Below are positions 36,470 to 44,726 of a stretch of DNA of 64,000 nt, piece by piece (the first letter of the stretch is position 1; each line of letters begins with the position of its first letter). Below the pieces are notes generated by a model. That model saw only the letters and a list, made by a program, of their open reading frames with translations. It was not told the DNA's origin and did no database searches. The stretch spans positions 930,001-994,000 of the forward strand of contig OZ244046.1 in assembly GCA_965215055.1 (NCBI GenBank), in the 5' to 3' direction. The translations under genes and the position numbers were made by a program. This stretch comes from G965215055 sp965215055. GTDB lineage: Bacteria; Pseudomonadota; Gammaproteobacteria; UBA4575.

Positions 36470-37141
36470 GTGAAACAAATCAAAGCCTGTGTATTTAACG
36501 CCTACGGCGCACTCCTGGATACCTATCTGCCGTTTTTGCAATATCGTGACCAGCTCGGTGAAAATGCACTTACTATCTACAAGCTCTGGCGGGCCAAGCG
36601 GCTCCAGTATTCATCTCAACTGAGCCTGATGGACCGTTACACGGATTATGAAAAGATTCGAAAATACGCGCTTGATTTCGCCTGTGGCGTACACGGTTTG
36701 AATGACGAGAAGATCAAAAAAAATATTCTCAAGGCGCACTCGCAACTGGATTGCTACCCGGATACGAAGGAAGCCCTTGAGACCATAAAGAAAAGCAAGA
36801 TCACAACGGCCGTTCTCTCCAATGGAACGCCCCAGGTACTTTCCTCTACGTTACGACACGCAAGTATTGATCACTTGCTGGACAGTGTTCTCTCGACGGG
36901 ACAGATTCGTACCTACAAGCCTTCACCGGCGGTGTACGAGTTCGTGGAAGAACAGCTCGCGCTGCCGCGTAATAAAATCAGTTTCATTTCTTCAAACTCG
37001 TGGGATATTGCCGGTTCCGCTTCCTACGGGTTCTACTCGATATGGATCAACAGGTATGGCCGCACGCCCGAGTGCCTCCCCTACAAGGCTGATCTTGAAG
37101 TTACTTCACTGGCAGACATCTGTACGGCCTTGCAAGCGTAG
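36470..37141 (+). CDS. Haloacid dehalogenase type II-like protein lacking the nucleophile Asp
   Basis: The 223-residue protein follows the L-2-haloacid dehalogenase layout: motif I VFNAYGALLD, motif II LSNGTPQVLSS, motif III Lys in TYKPSPAVYEF, and FISSNSWDIAGSASYGF. In motif I the nucleophile that should be Asp10 is Asn10 (codon AAC). The rest of the active site is kept, so it is probably not a functional dehalogenase; it may bind a ligand or, less likely, be deamidated to Asp. The start is GTG 36470. It lies upstream of the molybdoenzyme gene in the same direction with a 117-bp gap. Confidence 0.85.
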   Translation: MKQIKACVFNAYGALLDTYLPFLQYRDQLGENALTIYKLWRAKRLQYSSQLSLMDRYTDYEKIRKYALDFACGVHGLNDEKIKKNILKAHSQLDCYPDTKEALETIKKSKITTAVLSNGTPQVLSSTLRHASIDHLLDSVLSTGQIRTYKPSPAVYEFVEEQLALPRNKISFISSNSWDIAGSASYGFYSIWINRYGRTPECLPYKADLEVTSLADICTALQA

Positions 37142-37258
37142 TTTCATTGGGGCCGGGCCCTGTAGCATTTTTACGCCGCAAGGTTTATACTGAAAGCTGG
37201 TGAAGAGTCGCTGTGTTGGCGTGCTCTACTCGCCTCTAAAGCAGAGGAGGACCAAGTC

Positions 37259-39553
37259 ATGCAAACCGATAAAATTAAAGCCCCAGAGGGACATTCCATA
37301 CACCACGTCAGCTGCCCGCATGATTGCCCCGATTCATGTTCCATGCTGGTGACACGTGATGACCGGACGGGAAAAGCCGTGCGCGTCCAGGGTGACCCTA
37401 CCCATCCCATTACACGCGGCTACCTGTGCAACAAGGTGAATCATTATCTTGATTTTGTCTATAACGATAATCGCGTCCTCTACCCCCACAAGCGCGTAGG
37501 ACCAAGAGGTCCAGGGGCAAAGTTTGAGCGCATTACGTGGGATGAAGCCCTGGATACCATTACGGATAATTTCAAGAGTGTAATCGAGAAATACGGCAGC
37601 GAGGCCGTTCAGCCGTATTCCTATTCAGGCACCATGGGGATGGTGGGCTACTGGACCATGGATTCTCGCTTCTGGAACAAGATGCAGGCGGCCGGACTGA
37701 TCCAGTCCATTTGTATTTACGCCGCCATGTGGGCCGGCTTGCATACCTACGGGATGGCGCATCCCAACAAGTCCGTGCATGAAGCTGCCAAGGAGGTCGA
37801 CCTCATGATCCTGTGGGGGGCAAACCTGGTGAGTACGGGCGTGCATGCGATTCCGTTCATCCGCGAGGCCAAGGAACGCGGCATGAAGCTCATCGTGATC
37901 GACCCGCGTGTAACGCGCACTACCATGATGGCAGACTGGCATATCCAGCCCAAGCCCGGTACGGACGCCGCACTGGCACTGGGTATGATGAAGGTAATTG
38001 TCGACAAGGGGTTGCATGACCTCGAGTTTCTCAAGGAACAAACGAACGGCTGGGAGGCCTTGCTGGAAACCAAGCTGCCGGATTATCCACTGGACAGGGT
38101 GGCAAAGATTACCGGCGTTACAGCCGCTGATATCGAGAAGCTTGCCCTGGAGTATGCCTCTACCAAGAAGACCTTTATTCGCGCCAATTATGGCTTGAAC
38201 CGCCATCAAAACGCCGGGCAGATGTGTCGCTCAATCCTGGTCCTTCCATGTATCACCGGTGCTTGGCGCGAGTCTTGTGGCGGAGCCTGCTTTGGCAACC
38301 TGGAGGAGATGTGGCTGCGCTGGGACATGGAAAAGTTGCACCGGCCCGACCTGGGTAAGAGAAAGCGCACTATCAACATGGTGCAGATAGGTCGCGCCCT
38401 GGCAGATCATATTGACGCCGACGGGAACAAGATGGACCCGCCGATCAAGAGTATTTTCATCTATAACTCGGACCCCGCCAATTGTGCACCTAATTCCAAC
38501 AACGTGCGCAAGGGCCTGATGCGTGATGATCTTTTTGTCGCGGTGCATGAGACTTTCTGGACCGACACTTGCCAATATGCCGATATTGTCATTCCAGCGG
38601 ATACAGAGCTGGAGCGCACCGACATGGTGGCAACGTACGGCAACTGGTATTTCACCATGAACAAGCCGGTGATTGAGCCGCTTGGAGAGAGCGTGCGTAA
38701 TTCCGAGCTGTTTCGCATGATGGCAAAGAAGATGGGCTACGTGGAGGAAGGCGATAATGCCTTTACGCAAACCGACGAGGAGATTATCCGCGATATCATG
38801 TTTGATGAAGGCGAACATAACCCGTTAATGGAGGGCATCAAGTACGAGGATATTCTGAAGAATGGTTTTGTACGCGCCAATACTGATTCGGAACGCAGGA
38901 ACTTCATGAAGAACGGCTGGCCAACACCTTCCGGCAAGATTGATATCTGGTGTGAAAAGCTGAAGGAGGGAGGCGTTGATCCACTACCTTCCTATGAGCC
39001 GGAGATTGAAGGACAGGAAGATCCCAAGCGTGAAAAGTATCCATTACAGGTGTTGAGTAGCGCGTCGCATTATTTCATCGGTGATTCGTTCCAGTCGGTA
39101 CCTCGCCTGCAGGCAATGATGTCAAGGCCAACGGTAGAGTTGAACGTGGAGGACGCCGAGGCACGCGGCTTGAAGGACGGTGACTTGTGTCGCCTCTATA
39201 ATGATCGTGGTGAAACCTTTGCCTACGCCGTGATTATTGACGGCCTGTTGCCAGGCGTCTGTTCTACGCAAAAGCAGTTCAAGGGAAGTAATACTCCCGG
39301 GGGTGTAAATATCAACGCGCTCAATTCGGAGATGCTGACCGACTTCGGCGACAGCCCCACGTTTTATTCGTGCCTGGCTGAAGTTGAAAAGGCCAGTGAC
39401 GAGATGCGCGTGAAGACTTTGCTGGATGAATGGGGCGGCAAGGAAGGCTACGTCAAGAAGTGGCGTGAAGACCCTCGTAACCATGGAGTTGAGGCAACGG
39501 ATGAGGAGATTGTAAAGTTTGCCGAGGAGCAACACCCGGGTATCTTCAGCTAG
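37259..39553 (+). CDS. Molybdopterin oxidoreductase (DMSO reductase superfamily catalytic subunit)
   Basis: The 764-residue enzyme starts with a [4Fe-4S] motif Cys19-x3-Cys23-x3-Cys27-x29-Cys57 (CPHDCPDSC and GYLCNKV), followed by bis-MGD binding domains (ITWDEALDTI, LMILWGANLVSTG, VIDPRVTRTTMMADW, IYNSDPANCAPN) and the C-terminal dinucleotide-binding domain (PRLQAMMSRPTVELNVEDA). No Tat or other signal is seen, so it is cytoplasmic. The substrate cannot be told from sequence; the family includes sulfur-compound and formate enzymes. A GAGGAGG ribosome-binding site precedes it. The next gene, a flavoprotein with two [4Fe-4S] sites, starts 43 bp later and is its likely electron partner. Confidence 0.9.
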   Translation: MQTDKIKAPEGHSIHHVSCPHDCPDSCSMLVTRDDRTGKAVRVQGDPTHPITRGYLCNKVNHYLDFVYNDNRVLYPHKRVGPRGPGAKFERITWDEALDTITDNFKSVIEKYGSEAVQPYSYSGTMGMVGYWTMDSRFWNKMQAAGLIQSICIYAAMWAGLHTYGMAHPNKSVHEAAKEVDLMILWGANLVSTGVHAIPFIREAKERGMKLIVIDPRVTRTTMMADWHIQPKPGTDAALALGMMKVIVDKGLHDLEFLKEQTNGWEALLETKLPDYPLDRVAKITGVTAADIEKLALEYASTKKTFIRANYGLNRHQNAGQMCRSILVLPCITGAWRESCGGACFGNLEEMWLRWDMEKLHRPDLGKRKRTINMVQIGRALADHIDADGNKMDPPIKSIFIYNSDPANCAPNSNNVRKGLMRDDLFVAVHETFWTDTCQYADIVIPADTELERTDMVATYGNWYFTMNKPVIEPLGESVRNSELFRMMAKKMGYVEEGDNAFTQTDEEIIRDIMFDEGEHNPLMEGIKYEDILKNGFVRANTDSERRNFMKNGWPTPSGKIDIWCEKLKEGGVDPLPSYEPEIEGQEDPKREKYPLQVLSSASHYFIGDSFQSVPRLQAMMSRPTVELNVEDAEARGLKDGDLCRLYNDRGETFAYAVIIDGLLPGVCSTQKQFKGSNTPGGVNINALNSEMLTDFGDSPTFYSCLAEVEKASDEMRVKTLLDEWGGKEGYVKKWREDPRNHGVEATDEEIVKFAEEQHPGIFS

Positions 39554-39596
39554 ACTGGATTGACCGGGAAGATAAGCTACGAGGAGTATGCAAAAA

Positions 39597-40721
39597 ATGA
39601 CAGCCGTACAAAAAGACTTTCATGATCCGCTTGATCACTACATGAGGGTACTGCCTGAACCTGACCGTGAAGTACACAGGAAGCGGGTAATAATAAAAAA
39701 GGGCACTATTACCAACGTCAGGAACCTTACTCACGATACTCTTGAGCTTGTCATTACAAGTGATGACGGCCAGGGACTGGGAGGTATCGCCGGCCAATAT
39801 GCCACTATCAAGGTACCTGGCGTCAAGAAGCCGCGTTCCTATTCCTTTGCCAAGGCACCGGAAGACGAAAATCCCGGCGAACATACGTTTTATATTCGCC
39901 TGGTGCCCAATGGCGAGCTCTCGGGCTGGCTTGCAAAAGGTAATCGCATTGGCAAACAGGTTGAAATTGCAGGACCCCTGGGAACCTTTCAGCTTGATTC
40001 TTCCAATGACATGATGATCTGCATTGCAGGCGGTAGCGGGATGAGCGCAATCGCGGCAATCGTCGGACACGCCGCCAACCTGGGGGTCGCGAGGGATTGC
40101 TACTATTTCTACGGTGCACGCACGCAGGGGGATTTGTATTGCCAGGAAGAAATGCAGGCCGTCAAGGATAAATGGAACAAGTATAATGTATTCGAGTTTA
40201 TCCCGGTGCTGTCCGAGGAGCCTGGTGATAGCGACTGGACCGGGCCACGCGGATTTGTAACGGAACATTTCAAAAACGAATATCTTGATCAAGGCAAGAT
40301 CAGCGTTAATGGCATAAAAGCCTATTTCTGCGGACCACCTCCCATGATTGATCACGGTGTAAAGGTGTTGATGGATACGGGCCTGGGTGAAGAGCATATC
40401 TATTTCGACAAGTTTGAAGACGCCAGTTCACCTGTGCCGGTTGTCGATAATACCAAGTGTGTCTTGTGTGATGAGTGCCTGCTGGTCAAGCCGGTAGCAA
40501 ATTGCCTGGTTGAAGCAACGAACTTCAAAATTAACGGCGGTAACGAAGTTTCCAGTTTTGAGCGCGTTCAGCCTGCGCATACGTCGGGGCTGTACTACAA
40601 CTCTCTTTATATCAATGAGAAAGAGTGTATACGTTGCTTTGCCTGCGTTGACGCGTGCCCGCACGACGCGATCGCCGTCGACTATGACAAGGTCCCGAAG
40701 ACGTTAAGAAAATATAGTTGA
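39597..40721 (+). CDS. FAD/NAD(P)H oxidoreductase fused to a C-terminal 2[4Fe-4S] ferredoxin
   Basis: The 374-residue protein has an FNR-type FAD domain (about 30-135, with IAGQYATIKV and RSYSFAKAP), an NAD(P)-binding domain (about 140-275, with CIAGGSGMSAIAAIV and YFCGPPPMIDHG), and a C-terminal ferredoxin domain with CVLCDECLLVKPVANC and CIRCFACVDACP. The first cluster spacing is CxxCxxCx8C, unusual but enough to ligate [4Fe-4S]. I prefer ATG 39597 because GAGGAG at 39581-39586 is well spaced for it and too close to ATG 39588. It probably links the adjacent molybdoenzyme to NAD(P)H, in either direction. Confidence 0.88.
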   Translation: MTAVQKDFHDPLDHYMRVLPEPDREVHRKRVIIKKGTITNVRNLTHDTLELVITSDDGQGLGGIAGQYATIKVPGVKKPRSYSFAKAPEDENPGEHTFYIRLVPNGELSGWLAKGNRIGKQVEIAGPLGTFQLDSSNDMMICIAGGSGMSAIAAIVGHAANLGVARDCYYFYGARTQGDLYCQEEMQAVKDKWNKYNVFEFIPVLSEEPGDSDWTGPRGFVTEHFKNEYLDQGKISVNGIKAYFCGPPPMIDHGVKVLMDTGLGEEHIYFDKFEDASSPVPVVDNTKCVLCDECLLVKPVANCLVEATNFKINGGNEVSSFERVQPAHTSGLYYNSLYINEKECIRCFACVDACPHDAIAVDYDKVPKTLRKYS

Positions 40722-40771
40722 TAAAACGCGCGCGTTGCCGGGGTCACCCAGGCCAGCCACTGCAAGACCAG

Positions 40772-41827
40772 ATGAAACCAGTTATAAACCTGAGAAAGAC
40801 GTGGGTAACGTTTGCGGCTGCGCTGTTCATGACGGTGCTGATGCATGCAGGCGACATGGAGAGCGTTCACGCAGCATCTTCCGAGCGGAAAGTACACACT
40901 CCCATCCTCGAGGAAGTCTCCGAACTCACGGAGGAAGAACTGCTGCGGCTACAGCAGGAAACAAGTGAACCCAAACCGGATTCCGGCAGATTTACTCGCG
41001 GCATCCTGTGGAAGATTAAAAAAGACGAGGAGTTGATCGGCTACGTATTCGGCACTATTCACATGAATGACGAGCGTGTCGGCAAGGTACGTGAAGATAT
41101 CATGGGCATATTCAGTGAAATGGACAGTTTTGCCATGGAGTCGTTTCCCAGTGACCATTACTGGAACCCCTATCATGGTGTACAAGCGATCAAGGCTGAC
41201 ATGATCCTGCCCAGGGGTGAAACACTGGAGCAGCTTATCGGCGCGGAGTTGTACGCCAAGGTCGAAGAGGCACTGCTAAAGGTAGGGCTCGACAAGAAGA
41301 CAATCATTCGTCTCAAGCCCTGGGCGGCGATGCGGAGTTTTGCGGTGCGCTCCGATAATGATGAAGACCTTATTCTTGATTACGAGTTGCTGGACCGTGC
41401 TGCCGCGCAAAAAAAGGAATTGTACCAGGTTGAAAGCATAGAAGAATTCCTGGCCACTTTCTACGCGATGCCTCAAGACGTGCAAATCAGGTTGCTCGAG
41501 TTTACGGTAAATGAATACGGCGAAATGAGAAACACTATCAACATGATGCTTGATGCCTACTTGCAGGAAGACTTGTTGAAGATGCACCAGATAAGCACGA
41601 GATTCATACCTGACGAACCTGAAAACGAGTATTACCGGCAAACGTATCTAAAACATGTCGTCAAGGACAGGAACGTTGTAATGGAGCACTATATGCGCAA
41701 GCCCATGCGTGAAAAAAATACCTTCATTGCAGTAGGCGCACTTCACCTCTACGGCGACCAGGGTGTTCTCGCGTTGATAGAGAAAGACGGCTACCAGGTC
41801 ACGCGAGTACCCTTGGACAAGATATAA
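40772..41827 (+). CDS. TraB/GumN family protein, secreted
   Basis: The 351-residue protein from ATG 40772 has a signal peptide (hydrophobic about 10-28, then SVHAAS) and a TraB/GumN domain with YVFGTIHMNDERV, the FAMESFPSD Glu motif and a C-terminal FIAVGALHLYGDQGV motif. The conserved GT[IL]H and GALH histidines and the Glu are proposed metal or catalytic residues of a possible metalloprotease. The earlier in-frame start at 40718 would precede the signal peptide with a basic stretch and is less likely. A 50-bp spacer separates it from the flavoprotein gene, so co-transcription is possible. Confidence 0.85.
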   Translation: MKPVINLRKTWVTFAAALFMTVLMHAGDMESVHAASSERKVHTPILEEVSELTEEELLRLQQETSEPKPDSGRFTRGILWKIKKDEELIGYVFGTIHMNDERVGKVREDIMGIFSEMDSFAMESFPSDHYWNPYHGVQAIKADMILPRGETLEQLIGAELYAKVEEALLKVGLDKKTIIRLKPWAAMRSFAVRSDNDEDLILDYELLDRAAAQKKELYQVESIEEFLATFYAMPQDVQIRLLEFTVNEYGEMRNTINMMLDAYLQEDLLKMHQISTRFIPDEPENEYYRQTYLKHVVKDRNVVMEHYMRKPMREKNTFIAVGALHLYGDQGVLALIEKDGYQVTRVPLDKI

Positions 41828-41844
41828 CTGGTGAACGTGTTCAA

Positions 41845-42066
41845 TCAGGCTACCGCGGTTTTGTCCAGCTTTTCAGCGTGCGCCTTGATGTACGGGTAAA
41901 AACGGTTCGCACGATCTTCGCTCAGAAAAACCGATTGACCAGGTACTCCCTTGACCGGCACCGGAAACTTGAAACCGCTTTCCGTGCGGTACCACAGTTT
42001 GCCAGACAGGAAAAACATGAAGTACACGCTTTCATTGTCTTGCAAAATTTTGTCCACCTTCATCAT
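41845..42066 (-). CDS. Small conserved hypothetical protein (73 aa) downstream of a structured leader
   Basis: The 73-residue soluble protein opens MMKVDKILQDNESVYFMFFL and ends EKLDKTAVA. It has aromatic-rich beta-like strands (KLWYRTESGFKFPVPV) and no cysteine or membrane segment. I recognise no family. Translation starts 62 bases downstream of the terminator hairpin of the structured RNA candidate on the same strand, so it may be under attenuation control. It converges on the TraB/GumN gene. Confidence 0.6.
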   Translation of the reverse strand: MMKVDKILQDNESVYFMFFLSGKLWYRTESGFKFPVPVKGVPGQSVFLSEDRANRFYPYIKAHAEKLDKTAVA

Positions 42067-42128
42067 TACGTTTCCCGTCGTTGAAAGTTAAAATCTCTCC
42101 CCTAGTTGAGCCAAGTCATACACGCAAT

Positions 42129-42289
42129 AAAAAACCCCGTTGCTCACGCTTCCGGGGTTTTTGCAAGATTTCGGAAGGTGAGCTGTGACCTTCCATTATC
42201 GGAAAGTCTCGCTACATGGGTTTTCTCACCTGTACCATGTAACACGTCGTGGCAAATACACGTCTCAATGCCGCATACGTCTGCCACGA
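42129..42289 (-). ncRNA. Candidate structured RNA or attenuator leader
   Basis: Read leftwards, four hairpins follow each other: TCGTGGCA/TGCCACGA (42289-42247), ACATGG/CCATGT (42240-42214), GGAAGGT/ACCTTCC (42194-42173) and a terminator CCCCG/CGGGG (42157-42135) ending in six U (42134-42129). Segments GGTGAG, GCTCACC and GTGAGC in the second to fourth hairpins are mutually complementary, allowing alternative folds. There is no open frame. It could be a free small RNA or a riboswitch-like leader of the 73-residue gene. No known family was recognised. Confidence 0.5.
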
Positions 42290-42523
42290 TCGTCTAAAAT
42301 ATGTATGAACCTGTTGCATAAAAATATCCATCAGTAATACATTATCATATTTTTACAAGGCTGGGCGCAATATCTCAAGAGGGAGTCTTATCCGGTAAAA
42401 CCTGGTTCGGCCTGTTATATGATTAAAGCAGAGAATATAGAATAGTAAATACTCCCGGGCAGCATAAAAAACCTGGCAGACTTCGGTATCACCGACGCAC
42501 GGGATTTCATACACTTGGATACC

Positions 42524-43687
42524 ATGAAAAAAATTATCATCGCACCTGATTCGTTCAAGGGTAATCTCACTTCACTGGAGGTTGCTTCGTGTCTTGAAAA
42601 AGGCATCAGGCGAGTAATCCCTCGAGTAAAATGTATCAAGGTGCCCATGGCAGATGGCGGTGAAGGCACCGTGCAGTCCATGGTCGACGCCGCCAGGGGC
42701 AAGTTCATCAAAAAACGTGTAAAGGGGCCCGCGGGCAAACTGGTTACCGCCCGCTACGGCTGGCTGACCAGGCGCAAAACCGCGATCATTGAAATGGCAC
42801 AGGCCTCCGGCCTGCACCTGGTCGACGGCCGTACAAAAAATCCCCTGAAGACGACAACGTACGGCACTGGCCAGTTGATGCTGGATGCAATGAACCGGGG
42901 GGCAAAGGAGATCATCATCGGTATCGGTGGTTCTGCGACCAATGACGGCGGCGCAGGTATGGCACAGGCACTTGGCGTGAAGTTTCTGAACGCCAAGGAT
43001 AAAGAGATCAAGGAGCCCGGGTGCGGAGGCATGTTGATCAAGATTGCCGCTATTGACATGCGCAGCCTTGACGCCAGGGTGCACGATACTGATATCGTGG
43101 TTGCCTGTGACGTGGAAAATCCCCTGTACGGCAAAAAAGGAGCTACGCACGTATTCGGCCCGCAGAAAGGCGCCACACCCAGGATGGTGGACACGCTCGA
43201 CGCCCACTTGAAACACTTCGGCAGGCTGATCAAGCGAGATCTTAAAAAAGACGTAAGCCGCATGCCCGGGGCAGGTGCAGCAGGCGGACTGGGTGCAGGC
43301 CTGGTGGCTTTTGCCAACGCACAGTTGAAAAGTGGTATTGATATCGTGCTGGAGGCGTCCGGATTAAATGGACACATGAAAGACGCCGACCTCGTCATAA
43401 CCGGAGAGGGACGTATAGATTTTCAAACTGCCTTTGGCAAAACTCCCGCTGGCGTTGCAAAGGCCGCAAAGAAGCACGGTGTACCGGTTATTGCTATCGG
43501 TGGTGCACTGACGGATGACGCGCGCGAGGTATTTGCGCATGGAATTGACAGTCTTGCCAGTGCCGCGGCAAAAAACATGTCGCTGGAAGAAGCCTTGCGG
43601 GATTCACGTGCTCACTTGCAAGATGCCGCAGAGCGGGTAATCCGTACTATTTTGATCGGTACCAGGATGACCGGTAAAAAGAGATAG
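42524..43687 (+). CDS. Glycerate 2-kinase (GarK/GlxK type)
   Basis: The 387-residue kinase starts MKKIIIAPDSFKGNLTSLE and shows PMADGGEGTVQSM, YGWLTRRKTAIIEMAQASGL, GIGGSATNDGGAGMAQALG and DLVITGEGRIDFQT, all typical of the type II glycerate kinase family. It phosphorylates D-glycerate, feeding glyoxylate or photorespiratory carbon into lower glycolysis. ATG 42524 aligns with family N-termini; the TTG three codons upstream is less likely. The spacer 42290-42523 has no other gene. Confidence 0.93.
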   Translation: MKKIIIAPDSFKGNLTSLEVASCLEKGIRRVIPRVKCIKVPMADGGEGTVQSMVDAARGKFIKKRVKGPAGKLVTARYGWLTRRKTAIIEMAQASGLHLVDGRTKNPLKTTTYGTGQLMLDAMNRGAKEIIIGIGGSATNDGGAGMAQALGVKFLNAKDKEIKEPGCGGMLIKIAAIDMRSLDARVHDTDIVVACDVENPLYGKKGATHVFGPQKGATPRMVDTLDAHLKHFGRLIKRDLKKDVSRMPGAGAAGGLGAGLVAFANAQLKSGIDIVLEASGLNGHMKDADLVITGEGRIDFQTAFGKTPAGVAKAAKKHGVPVIAIGGALTDDAREVFAHGIDSLASAAAKNMSLEEALRDSRAHLQDAAERVIRTILIGTRMTGKKR

Positions 43688-43697
43688 CGTTTGACAG

Positions 43698-44516
43698 CTA
43701 CGGCATTATTTCGATAGGGGTTCCATCGTTAACCAGGTCCCAGATCTCGTCCATATCCCGGTTGTTGACTGCGATAGACCCGTCCGTCCAATCCCATAAA
43801 CCAAGCAATCGCCAAGCCCAGGCGAAACCATTGGGTTGTCCGTGAATCACAACAGTGCCGCCTGGATCGATACCCGTTTCGCGCGCACACTCCAGGTCCT
43901 GTTGATTTGGATAGGAGATGCGAATCGTTTTGTAAAACCCGCTGGCTTCATTCCTGGAGTCCAGTATATATTTTCCTTCCGGCGTGCGTTCATCACCTTC
44001 AGTCTGCTTGGGACCGACGGGGCGAGCACCCAGTCTCACGTTATAAGCACGATACGCCTTGCCGTCTCTTACCAGGTAGAGCTTGCGTTCTTTTTTCTTG
44101 ACGATTACGGCCTCGGCACTGAGCAGGTTGACCAGCCCGGAAACTTCCTCGCCGTTCGCATAACCACGTTCCCCCCACTGTTCCCCGTGGGCGTTATAGT
44201 ATTTCCACGTACCGTGCTTTTTGCCTTCCGCGTATCCGCCGGAGATGTGCATGTATCCGCCGTCCCATGCCTGCCAGGTACCGTGTTTTACTCCGTCCTT
44301 TACACAAAAAGCCGCAATGCCCAGCTTGCTCCAGACCTCGCGATCTTCCGTGGTGCCCTCGTCGCATTGCAGCGCAACTTCGGCAAGCACGTCCCTGGTT
44401 TTGTTATGCTCGTGCTCCATCATCCAGCCAATCCACAACGGGCTGGTAAGCAGTAATAACAGGGCGGCTGTTATCAGCATCGCTATTGGTGCCTTGAGAA
44501 ATCTTTTCAACCGCAC
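43698..44516 (-). CDS. L,D-transpeptidase-like protein with MORN-type repeats and a Cys-to-Ser active site
   Basis: The 272-residue protein has an N-terminal membrane anchor (about 10-30), a MORN-like stretch (KHGTWQAWDGGYMHISGGYA, KKHGTWKYYNAHG) and a C-terminal YkuD domain (about 130-272). The YkuD family needs His and Cys; His225 is in VVIHGQPNG, but the expected DGCIAV reads DGSIAV, with Ser247 (codon TCT). A single base change would restore Cys. As it stands, transpeptidase activity is unlikely. It converges on the glycerate kinase gene with 10 bp between stops. Confidence 0.85.
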   Translation of the reverse strand: MRLKRFLKAPIAMLITAALLLLLTSPLWIGWMMEHEHNKTRDVLAEVALQCDEGTTEDREVWSKLGIAAFCVKDGVKHGTWQAWDGGYMHISGGYAEGKKHGTWKYYNAHGEQWGERGYANGEEVSGLVNLLSAEAVIVKKKERKLYLVRDGKAYRAYNVRLGARPVGPKQTEGDERTPEGKYILDSRNEASGFYKTIRISYPNQQDLECARETGIDPGGTVVIHGQPNGFAWAWRLLGLWDWTDGSIAVNNRDMDEIWDLVNDGTPIEIMP

Positions 44517-44558
44517 GCAGGCTCATCCATTATTCGATATAACCCGACTGCATTCCGT

Positions 44559-44726
44559 TCAGGTATAACGTCTCATTGCGGCGTCAATAACAAGTGTCAC
44601 GGCGACGTAAATGAAAAGGTAAAGCAGTGCCTCTGCGGTAAAGGACAGCACCAGCACCCAGGCGGAAAGCCTGATGGCCAGAAATGCCGTGATTGCAGCA
44701 ATCAAACCAGGAATATGCTTGATCAT
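44559..44726 (-). CDS. Small membrane protein (55 aa) overlapping the end of gltD
   Basis: The frame from ATG 44726 encodes 55 residues, [20 protein letters not shown] and onwards, with two hydrophobic segments (about 6-32 and 33-50) and a short basic end, RRYT. The ATG overlaps the gltD stop in ATGA, typical of coupled translation. No family recognised. The membrane-like composition and overlap support a real gene. Confidence 0.6.
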   Translation of the reverse strand: MIKHIPGLIAAITAFLAIRLSAWVLVLSFTAEALLYLFIYVAVTLVIDAAMRRYT

